Positions 46,701-55,637 of a stretch of 64,000 bases of DNA are shown here, piece by piece. This DNA is from Stenocarpella maydis. Taxonomy: Eukaryota; Ascomycota; Sordariomycetes; Diaporthales; Diaporthaceae. The stretch covers positions 54,685 to 118,684 of the forward strand of contig NQMI01000140.1 of the NCBI GenBank assembly GCA_002270565.1. The letters run 5' to 3'. The notes under the pieces were generated by a model. That model saw only the letters and a list, made by a program, of their open reading frames with translations, had not been told where the DNA came from and did no database searches. How positions within the stretch are numbered: the first letter of the stretch is position 1; every line of letters starts with the position of its first letter. The position numbers and the translations under genes were made by a program.

Positions 46701-47469
46701 CATTGGTGTCTTGATCACGGGATTCAAGTTTCAGATGTGGTTGGTAGCTTGATACGGGTGCGAATGTCGTAGTTCTATGCTTTCTTGGTGCCGCTCTCCC
46801 GAGTGGGGGGGCAGGAAGGTCAGGGTGGGGTTTGGGACGTGTCTAGTGTGTAGATGATCTGTTTTCCCTCTCTTGCTATATGTCAGCCAACCAGCTACTG
46901 GCTTATGGGGTTGTCTGGGTAATTTCCGTACAGACGGCGAGGTATAGTTTGATTCAGGTTTCGTGAAATTGAGATGTGCAGTTATGGTATGATGCGTGCT
47001 ACCATATAATTGAGCACAGTGGTACTAGGCGCAAGGGTACCGCGGAAATTGGGCAGGCCAAGATAAAAAAAAAACATGAAACGCAACTGAATTTCCTTAT
47101 ATTTCTATGCTTCACTGTATAATCATCCTCAAATAATGGAAACACGTGCTGGTACTCACTTGCATATCATCTACTGAGGTGCTGATCTGCGTATCTGTAC
47201 CATATGCTCGGGGCATCTTTGATGTCTGTATCAATCAGTAAATACTAAATATAGAAAGGCGCACCTATGCAGAGTATCAGAACTCCAGAAATAAATCACG
47301 AAACTCCGACACCAGATGAGTCCGATGTACATGAGAGACTTCAAATGAGAGACGACCGGAGTGCACAGATATGGCTGTCACTGCCCAGGGCCCAATATTG
47401 CTCGAGTGGGAGGCAGCAGTCTGCTTTACGCCTCGAGGTGTACAACACATCTACTGCACCTAATTCTTG

Positions 47470-47646
47470 TCAATAAACTCCCCAATCCGAGCGGAAACTT
47501 TCTTTCCCGCTATCCTCCAACTTCAGAGCATCCCCGATGAGCAGCCTGCCGTGCAGCGCGTCCGCCTCCGCGCAGACCTCGGCCCGGTTGAACATGTTGA
47601 AGATTTGCCACAGAACTGGAATCAGATTCACAGAGGGCGTCACCAT
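47470..47646 (-). pseudogene. Unassigned coding-like remnant (58 codons)
   Basis: The minus strand reads from ATG 47646 to TGA at 47472-47470 as MVTPSVNLIPVLWQIFNMF, then NRAEVCAEADALHGRLLIGD and ALKLEDSGKES. The composition and amphipathic pattern look like a real C-terminal protein end. This piece is GC-richer than the AT-rich DNA on either side. I do not recognise the family. It lies next to two clearly decayed genes, so a surviving last exon of a lost gene is the likeliest reading. Chance cannot be excluded. Confidence 0.35.
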
Positions 47647-48225
47647 AAATCTAATTGCATTGCTACAGGACTTGCTAAGTAAATATTCTGTGCAGTCAGT
47701 TATTTACTACTTAGGTTGGTATTAGTGATCAGTGGCAAAGGATTCTTGATTAGTGGCTAAGTTTTATTGATGCTTCAAGGACATTGACTGCCTCTTGAAT
47801 GCAGTGTAGCTGCATTTGATTTGATCAAGTGAATATGCAGGAAATAAATAACTTCAGAGTAAGCATTATATCAGATATCGGATCTTGTATTTGCGCCCAT
47901 AAAGATGAAGGGCACTATGGTACACTATTCGCGCCGTAGCCATGATGGGCCATGCCATAATTCCCGATCCACTTTACATGCCCGAGCCGCACACATAAGA
48001 TTGTCTTACACCTCAGTGCTCATTTATAAGCTAAGATATGCAAACTAAGCGCGTAAAGTGGACGTGCGTGTTGTGCCCAGGTGCTAAGTGGGAGTAAATG
48101 TTGGGCGATTTGCTAATGTACCTTCCATTTCCGTAGGTGACAATATACAAATTTATAACCAAGGAAATGAAATAATCGGCACTGCCAGGTTCTGAATTTC
48201 GACCAGAAATTTGCACGACTGTCTA

Positions 48226-49170
48226 TTATTGAGGAGCATGGCGCCACGAAACGCCTCGCCGCTCCAGAAGCAAAAGAGCCGGCAGTGTCATGCTGTGAGT
48301 GAGACCAAAAGCTGTGAAACACCAACCAGCTCCCATCCTATGGATCATAAGACCTAAGACTGCCAAGCCTGAAGTTACCAGCTCGCATCTTACGAAATTG
48401 TTAGCAGCTTGTGCGGAAGCCGACTGATCTGGATGGTAGTCGACCAGTACTGTGTTCAACCCTGGGGGGAGTATTGAGGCTGATCACTTAGTAAAAAACA
48501 CTGAGAGAGTCTTGCTATGTTGGTATGTGACTTCAACTTGCAATATTGAGACACTACCTGTATAGCCTCCTCTCTCTGCTGGTGTGGTGAGATCACCGAG
48601 GAGTCCATACGTGATAGGAAAGCCCCCTACGAAACGTCAATATTTATTCATAGAGCCAATGGATGATCTCATATAGACATCCACGGGAAATTGCCGTGCT
48701 CTGGACCATCCCTCAAGACACACAGAGCCGGAATTGACTTTTGCGTCGCGAGGCTGATGTTGACAAGGTTGTACGCAAGAAGCGACACTATGAGTGTAAC
48801 ACGGCGTCCGTGCACGTCCGAAATGCTACCCGTCACGGTGGGAAGGATACCGGAAGCAACCAAGTAGGAAGTGACGGTCAGGTTGATTTCCTGCACAGAC
48901 ACGCCCATGTCGCGGGCCAGAAACGGTGTAGCAGGGAGATATATATGTAAAGCTACTGGTTGTTGAGAACCAACCGGCCCAGGCAGCGATAAATAGAATC
49001 CAATACTTCTTTTTTGGGGTGGATACAGAATACACTGCTGTGAGCGAAGCCTGAGTTGTGTTGTTGTCTGTTAAATCGGTTGCCTTCTCAGCACCGGCCC
49101 AGTGCGAGCTCTCCCGGTTGTTGGTGCATAACTCGTCTCTCTGCCCGGCGCCGCAGACGTCGTTTTGCAT
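48226..49170 (-). pseudogene. MFS transporter pseudogene with large internal deletion
   Basis: The pieces on the minus strand follow the order of a DHA1-type drug/metabolite MFS transporter. They are a polar N-terminus; YWILFIAAWAGWF (TM1); PATPFLARDMGVSVQEINLT; VTSYLVASGILPTVTGSISD and VHGRRVTLIVSLLAYNL (TM2-3 with the loop motif); SIPALCVLR; GFPITYGLLGDLTTPAERGG (about 48634-48570); and then directly the end region LVDYHPDQSASAQAANNFVR and the final helices to 48226. About the middle half (TM5-TM10) is missing. The frame shifts at about 48945 in a TA-repeat and again near 48710. It lies divergent to the P450, as transporters in small metabolic clusters often do. It cannot make a functional carrier. 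Confidence 0.8.
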
Positions 49171-49410
49171 GGTGCACTGCCAAACTGATTGTCATTGGAT
49201 ACCTGGGGTAGGTGTAAGACGGGGAAGCCTACTGGAGTGGTTCTATGCGACATCCAACATGCCTGCAGCTCTGCACCGGCTGACCAATCAAACAGCAAGG
49301 ATGTGACTGGACATTTGTACTAACAGTAACCAACTGCATGATGCACGATAAGCCTTGCAACATCACCCTTTCCGGAACCGACAAATGATCTAGGTCTAGG
49401 TATATAGTAA

Positions 49411-51267
49411 ATGTCCTCGCTCCTCATCCTTGAAGCCCGTCCTTTGCCCCAGGAGCCTCTCCGGAAGCTGCTCTCTAGCAAACCCTTTCAGCCTTCCTGC
49501 TGGCCTGCCTCCTCCGCAACTACCTGGCCGCCCGCAAGCTCGGCGTGCCTGTCCGTATTATTCTGATCGACCATGTCAACCCCTTCCGGCTAGTGGTCGA
49601 CCGCCGGGTCCTCTCGCTTGCCAGACGCCTCCCGTTCGGCCTCGGGGACAACAGCTTCACGAGATATAACTTTAGGGGCTGGGAGGTTCCCGACAGGTAC
49701 TTCTCGCACCATGAGATGGGCGATGCATACGTCCTCGTCTCCCCCGGGAATATTTGGCTCTATGTTGCGGATCCGGATGCTGTTGTGGACATTCACCGAC
49801 GGGGCAATGAGTTTCCTCGCGATACGTCTGTCACGGGTGAGTTTCAGAGCACTCGCGTATCCCACATACACACCTCGAGCTAATAGGTGGCAGCCATACT
49901 TGATGTATTCGGTCCGAACATATCCACAGTAAGCTTTTGAAACTTGAGCCTCACCTACCTTGTTGGCTCTCCCAGCGTTGCACCGAAACCCAATCTGACA
50001 ATATCTCTAGGCCCAGGGCGCCCAATGGCTGAAGCACCGTAGAATCACCGCCTCTTCCTTTAATGATCAAAACAACGTTATCGTTTGGTCTGAGAGCGTT
50101 ACCGTTGCACACGATATACTTCGATACTGGACCTCCAAGCCGGCTGTCCGGACTGCTGCTGACGATCTTCGCACCCTGTCACTGCACGTCATGTCCCGGG
50201 CTGGTTTCGGCAAGTCCTCGAAGTTCCAGAGCCAAGAGGAAAGAGATGCTGCTGAGCCGGCGGGTGGGATGAATTACCAAGCTTCTTTGTAGATGATCTT
50301 GGAGAATTGTGTCCTCATTTTTGCCCTTGGCAGAAAGACCATTTCTCATCCCTGGCTTCCTCGCAAACTTCAACAGTTAAACAGGGTATGCATTTCATTT
50401 CAAAGACACATGACAGCGGTCTACGAAGAAGAAAAGCAGACGGTGGCTGAGGGGAGGAATGCCGACCGCAACTTCATGGCCTCGCTGGTCCGAGCATCCC
50501 AAGACACAAACCTCGGGGCCTTGACAGAGAGCGAGGTTTACGGCAACATTTTCACCTTCAACTTTGCCGGCCACGATACAACCGCTCATACCTTCACCTT
50601 TGCCCTCTACTTTCTAGCCGCGAACCCACATGTCCAGGACTGGTTGTCAGAGGAGATCAACCATGTCGTAGGTAATTCCCCGCCAGAGGAGTGGGTATCG
50701 TCTGACTGGACGCGCCTGAGGCGCTGTCTTGCCGTCATGTACGAAACGCTGCGCCTCTACACACCGGTCCCGACATCCAAGATCGTCGACGGGCACCTAC
50801 CACGGCCGCTTGTCATCGGAAACAAGACGGTCGTCCTGCCCCCAAAGACAATGGTGGTCCCGAGCTATTCCTCCCTGCAGACAGATCCCAAGTACTGGGG
50901 CGACGACTCTCTTGCATGGCGGCCCTCGCGGTTCATCCGCTCACCCAGCCCGAGCGGCGGCAGCGGGGCCGCGACAACACAGCCCTTGGATGAAGAGGAG
51001 TTTATACCTCCACGGTGGGGTACGTTCCTAGCCTGGTCGGGGGGCGCACGCGATTGTGTGGGCAGGAAGTTCTCCCAGGTCGAGTTTGTGGCGGTCACGG
51101 CGTCGCTCTTCCGGGACTGGCGCGTCAGGCCGGTAACCGCAGAGGGCGAGACGCCGGAGGCTGCCCGGAAGAGGATTCTGCAACAAATAGAGACGGACTC
51201 GGCCCCTGTTTTGCTCTTGCAGATGCTGCACCCCGAGCGAAGCCCACTCGTGTGGGAGAAGAGGTAG
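49411..51267 (+). pseudogene. Cytochrome P450 gene with in-frame stop and a splice-phase break
   Basis: Homology is nearly complete for a fungal P450. A likely short first exon (49411-49438) gives MSSLLILEA. Then come FLLACLLRNYLAARKLGVPV, ILDVFGPNISTAQGAQWLKH, the I-helix AGHDTTAHTFTFALYF, the K-helix YETLRLYTP (ExxR), and the haem loop FLAWSGGARDCVGRKF with its Cys ligand, ending ERSPLVWEKR. Two defects are visible. TAG at 50290-50292 stands where a residue before MILENCVLIFALG is expected. The intron starting after 49836 joins its next exon (49887-49928) one base out of phase, as if a G were added in GGG at 49835-49837. A 45-nt cryptic intron (GTAG...GCAG, 50289-50333) could bypass the stop in frame but would delete a conserved helix. 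The product would be an ER-anchored monooxygenase; substrate unknown. Confidence 0.78.
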
Positions 51268-51735
51268 CTTTGCGGAGCCTGTCGTGGACACGCGCGAGGG
51301 AACTCTTCATCACTTGCTTTTGTATCAGGGAAGGGGTTTCAATTGGTCTGGTTCATGTCTGCATGATATATATGAACTGGAACCAGGAAGAAGGGAGATT
51401 GGAGTTAATATGTAATCTGCAGTCCGTCATTCTATCCTGAAGTCATAGGAGGGGATAGATCTGAAGAACGGGGCGATACTAGAGCAACTTGACAGCAGAT
51501 AGAAATCTCGTGGGGACGCGATCTATAGAGATGTACAACACTACACTGGTTTAACTGGCCAGTACGATTTGTGGGCAGAGTCCTTGTTTAAGTGACTCAT
51601 TTATACCTGAAGATGATTGAATCATCCAAATTGGATTATAATGGAGTAGTTGATCTTCTCAGAACTAATTAAACATGGGACAAGACCTCATCATCATGTG
51701 TCGTTTTTATCCAGTACCTTTCCTCATTACCCATC
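51268..51735. other. Spacer between convergent P450 and amidohydrolase genes
   Basis: 468 bases of AT-richer DNA with no coding sequence recognised. It contains the 3' flanks of both genes. Confidence 0.6.
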
Positions 51736-53247
51736 CTACAAGAACACTTCACCGTAGCCATCCCCATCTCCACGCACGACATCGGCTCTCCGGGCCTGGA
51801 CAACAGGGAAGCTGCCCGGCATGGTCGACGCCTCAGCCTCCACGAGCGGCAGCGGCATGTCCCTCCACTTCTGCTGGATGCTCCTCGCGGTCTGCAGGAA
51901 CCGCGCCCTCAGGCCCTCGTAGCCGTCCACGACGAGCCTGCCCCCCCTCTTGACGGCGCTGCCGCCCACGAGCACGGTGTCGATGTCGCCCACGCTCGCG
52001 TGCAGGACCACGGCCGCGACGGGGTCCTCCCAGCCCAGCAGCGCGGGCGAGTCGCCGTCCCAGAAGACGAGGTCGGCCTTGGCGCCCTCCTCGATCACGC
52101 CGAGGTCCTCGCGCCGCAGGGCGAGCCCGCCCTTGCGGGTCGCGAGGAGGAGGGCCTGGTTCGCGCTCTGCGGGTTGTTGGCGGGCAGCATCCAGCGCTC
52201 GACGACGTCCGAGTAGATGTGGTACCGCGCCTGCTGCAGCCACATGCGGGCCTGGGTCAGAATGTCGGTGGAGAAGGTGAAGTGGGTGTCGACGCCGAGG
52301 GCGGCCTGGTCCTGGATGTAGTAGCTCTTGGGGTGCGTGTGGCCGTAGTGCATCTCGCTCTCGGGGGTGATGGAGATGTACTGGTTGGTTGAGCGCAGGA
52401 GGGCGGCGCCCGTGGCGGTGAGGAAGGATGCGTGGGAGAGGACGACGGCACGGGAGCCGTTCAGGTAGCCGAGGCTGTGCAGGTCCTCGGGCGAGTTGGT
52501 GATGGCCCAGGGCCCTTGCAGGGAGTGGGAGGTGAGCAGGGGGATGTCGAACTCGTCGGCCAGGGACATGATGGAGCTGATTTCTTGCACGTTGCCATCG
52601 GGTCCGAACGAATCGTATGCAATGCCCAGAGTGGTAGAAGTGTTGGCGAAGTCAGCCCTGGAGGCGATGTCCCTGAAGTTGGCGAGTTGCTCGGCCGTGG
52701 TATAGTTGGTCACGTTGTGGAATGTGTAGCACCAAAACACTCGGGCGCCCGAGTCGATACTTGCTTGCAGGCCAGCCTCGGCTGTATCATTTGACCACGT
52801 GTGGTGCGCGTGGTCGAGGGTGGTCGTTACTCCGGCAGCCTGGGCCTCGTACAGGCCCATCAGCTGAGAGATGTACACATCGTCTGGCGTCCATGACCCT
52901 GCTGATGCGTATTCGCCATACCGGGAGAAGTACTCGACCAGACTTGTATTGGAGCCGATCGTCCTGAACGCTGTCTGCCATCCATGACGGTGTGTGTCGA
53001 TAAATCCAGGAGTAACAATCTTGCCGGTGATGTTGACTATTTGCGAGTCTGCCGAGATATTTGATGGAGCAGATTCCGAGATTTCAGTGATGGTGTCACC
53101 CGTCACTGTGATGGACCCATCCCTGATCACTCGAAGTCCCTCAGCCGCCCTGTCGAAAGCAACAATCGTTCCACCTTGGTAGTGCGTGGTCGCTGCTTCA
53201 ACAACGGCCGGGAGAAAAGGAACAGCCAAGCGAAGGAACCCGTGCAT
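51736..53247 (-). CDS. Secreted-type amidohydrolase (cytosine deaminase / ATZ-TRZ group)
   Basis: One uninterrupted exon of 503 codons. The N-terminus (MHGFLRLAVPFLPAVVEAAT) looks like a cleavable signal peptide, unusual for this mostly cytosolic group. It is followed by several N-glycosylation sequons. The metal-dependent hydrolase core is complete: VTPGFIDTHRHGW (HxH ligands, about residue 86), TTLDHAHHTW, LLTSHSLQGPW (third His region), SHASFLT, FTFSTDIL (metal Asp region), and the late segment GLALRREDLGVIEEGAKADLVFWD typical of the deaminase/chlorohydrolase branch. Relatives hydrolyse amine, chloro or ring amide bonds of heterocycles. No frame break is seen, in contrast to the P450 and MFS relics beside it, so it may still be selected. 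Substrate unknown. Confidence 0.85.
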   Translation of the reverse strand: MHGFLRLAVPFLPAVVEAATTHYQGGTIVAFDRAAEGLRVIRDGSITVTGDTITEISESAPSNISADSQIVNITGKIVTPGFIDTHRHGWQTAFRTIGSNTSLVEYFSRYGEYASAGSWTPDDVYISQLMGLYEAQAAGVTTTLDHAHHTWSNDTAEAGLQASIDSGARVFWCYTFHNVTNYTTAEQLANFRDIASRADFANTSTTLGIAYDSFGPDGNVQEISSIMSLADEFDIPLLTSHSLQGPWAITNSPEDLHSLGYLNGSRAVVLSHASFLTATGAALLRSTNQYISITPESEMHYGHTHPKSYYIQDQAALGVDTHFTFSTDILTQARMWLQQARYHIYSDVVERWMLPANNPQSANQALLLATRKGGLALRREDLGVIEEGAKADLVFWDGDSPALLGWEDPVAAVVLHASVGDIDTVLVGGSAVKRGGRLVVDGYEGLRARFLQTARSIQQKWRDMPLPLVEAEASTMPGSFPVVQARRADVVRGDGDGYGEVFL

Positions 53248-53433
53248 TTTGTCTTGTGGTCACACAGAGGCAGGGAGATAGTATAGCGGAATGATCTCGC
53301 CGCTGTCAGAGTGAATAGAGCTCATCATTGACATTATATAGTAGCTGAATATGCTTGATCTCGGAATCGCCGGTTGAATCGTGGAGCTCAGAAGAAAAAG
53401 TGACTGTAAGCCAAGGTGGTATCCAGGTCCACA

Positions 53434-53720
53434 GCCCACGGATTTAGAAAACGGCCGTGGCTCAACAGCGGAAATCCAAGGCTGTAGCCCGAACCGCCTG
53501 GACGGGAAACATATATCCGGTAGAAATCAACAGAGAGAGAGAGAAGGCTTTTCATGCTGGATAATTGATATGAATGAGCTCAGGGGCGCGTCAAACACCG
53601 TGTGTATTAACTGTCGCCATAACTAGGCCTAATGCATATTAATAGTCGAAACTCAGAGTTTTGGATATCTCAGGAGTAGATCGCAATTTGGGCTTACAGC
53701 CTGTCTCTAAATCCGTGGGC
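53434..53720. repeat. Imperfect inverted repeat pair
   Basis: GCCCACGGATTTAGA at 53434-53448 matches the reverse complement of 53706-53720 over 15 bases. A second inverted match (GGCTGTA...GCCC) lies inside, at about 53480-53490 and 53688-53702, with unequal spacing. Possible ends of a small degraded DNA element. Confidence 0.5.
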
Positions 53721-54865
53721 GATCCGCTCTCTAGCAATTACAATTGCTCAGTCACCATCGGCCGATGACCGTCTTTCACCGTGCGACATTCGTAAAGATT
53801 GCACGAGAATATACGCCACAAAAAATGGGTCGGGTCCCATATAGCCAAGGCGCCTGACCTTGCGGGAACCGGGTTTATGTGCCCTAGTAGGGGGTAAGAA
53901 TCTTCTGGAGATCCAGGGCTCTCACATCACCTTTCCATCATGGAGGAGTCAAATTACAAATATGTCTGGTACTCGTTCGGCCCTCGGACCTACGAGCCGT
54001 ATCAATTGGTCCGCTTTAGCTGCGGGTAAGCCAGGCCTCCGGGGGAACAAGTCTTGTCCTTGCTTGAATTCGACCACAGGGCGCATTGGGTTATCAAAGT
54101 GGGTTAAAGGAGAAGCTAGGCGACATGGGATGAATAAATAAAATTGCATAAAAACCTCGTCCGCCAATTGATATAATGACATCGCGGTGTGCACGACGAT
54201 GAGGGTTGGAATTGGTCACCCTGAAGTTCTCGACTTAAGGGACATATCTCGTATAGGCCAGGGAATCGTGACCGGATTAAAGAGTAAGCCAACAACTCGT
54301 ATAGGCCACGGCGTTACGGGTGAAGTTTCTTTAGGACGGAAAATTTTTAAATTCGTGATACGCTATCTGGCTATATGCCACGTCCCATATATGGGGCTCA
54401 AATAAGCTTTTCCCGCTCGACTGCGTGATGCAGAGGGGCTGCAGTCCCCCCTGACAGGCTTGCTGACCAAGAACGGGCATCCATGAGACGATCCCCTATG
54501 GCCTCCCTGTACTCCGTACCGCCTCACGCCACGATATTCCTACCGCCGGAAGACTGGGGCGCGAGTCAAGTCCCAGAGATCTGCACCGGACGACGCCAAA
54601 TAGAGGCAAGACAACCTTCTTGAGTAGACCAGTCAACCAGCAAAGAGCTACATTTTATATCAAGTTGGCCGGCGTCGAATAGACCAAGACTCCATCCAAG
54701 GTGATTGCATCAGCTTACTGAAAGATGGTTAATGTTTTGGTGGAATTGAGTCGCAAGTTCGGTATTGACTGGCACGCTATATGAATTGGCTTCGTAAAGC
54801 AATTGCGGCTGTTAGAAACCATAAGAAAAGAACAGTATCGCGTCACTTAGGACAGAAGGTCAAGT

Positions 54866-54940
54866 ATTTTCTTTTTCTTCTGTTCTCTTACCCTATTTTT
54901 CTTTTTCTTTCTTTTACCTTTTTCTTTTCTTTTTTTTTTT
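54866..54940 (+). repeat. Pyrimidine (T/C) tract
   Basis: Long run of T with interspersed C, ending in more than ten T. Intergenic, no gene directly downstream on this strand. Confidence 0.85.
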
Positions 54941-55637
54941 GATGGGGCAAGGTTGCTTGTACCCCTTTTACTCTCCAACATTATTCAACTGGTCCGAAGA
55001 TTACAATGTCAGTAAGGGACGGAGTGAATTGAGGGTTATAAAGTGGCAGAGCCTTGCCATTAGAATTTCCGGAACTTTGCAGCTGTCATCGCTGGCAACA
55101 ACTGCCGCCGCCGTCATGACCCAAGTGGAAGTAGAGAAATGCATTTTGCGGAGTAGTGATATTGGGGATGAAGTAGTCAAAACCTCAATGGACATTTGTA
55201 ATCGAAAGTAGAAGTAGAAGTGAAAGAGAATGTTTAGGCCGCTGGCTCAGAACTTGAGATGGGCGAACCAGAAGCATCGAGGACCCTTTGTTGGTTCCAA
55301 GCGCTGGAAATTCGCGCCATTGTCATCCAAGAATATTTTATCCTCCAGCATTCCAGATGCGTCAGGCATTCTATGCCGGTAATCACCGATAGAGGCCTGG
55401 GCACGGGAATATGGTCCCCAGAAAACTCTGTACAGGTTCCGTATCTACGTCTCCACTATATCCCTCCTTCCCAACGCCTGGGTCTTCGTGGACATGCCAT
55501 CACTAACGAACACCTGTAGCGGTTCCGTTGTAGTGGGTCTCTCTATCCTATCTAGCATCTACATGCGACGTGCATATAAACCACAACACTACACCCCTCA
55601 ACTCCCCCAGCCAGTTATTCTACCCCCGGACCCCGCT

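Larger units (their letters stand above)
40554..47469. other. Gene-poor spacer, about 6.9 kb
   Basis: No open frame here shows a recognisable domain or consistent codon bias. Overlapping frames on both strands look like chance in moderately GC-rich DNA. It holds several low-complexity tracts: a CT-rich tract (41069-41103), a 10-bp minisatellite (41638-41713), a GCCAGC-type repeat (about 42757-42781), GTC/ATC triplets (43020-43055) and a GGCA repeat (43685-43707). A long 5' leader of the Lte1-like gene or non-coding transcripts could lie here, but nothing proves it. Confidence 0.5.
53248..55637. other. Intergenic spacer, 2.4 kb, partly AT-rich
   Basis: This lies between the amidohydrolase start and the Sec18 stop. 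It holds an imperfect inverted repeat (53434-53720), a 13-bp direct repeat CTCGTATAGGCCA (54248 and 54296) and a long pyrimidine tract (about 54866-54940). Open frames are short and without domains. The repeats could be worn transposon ends, but no transposase remnant was read. Confidence 0.5.
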
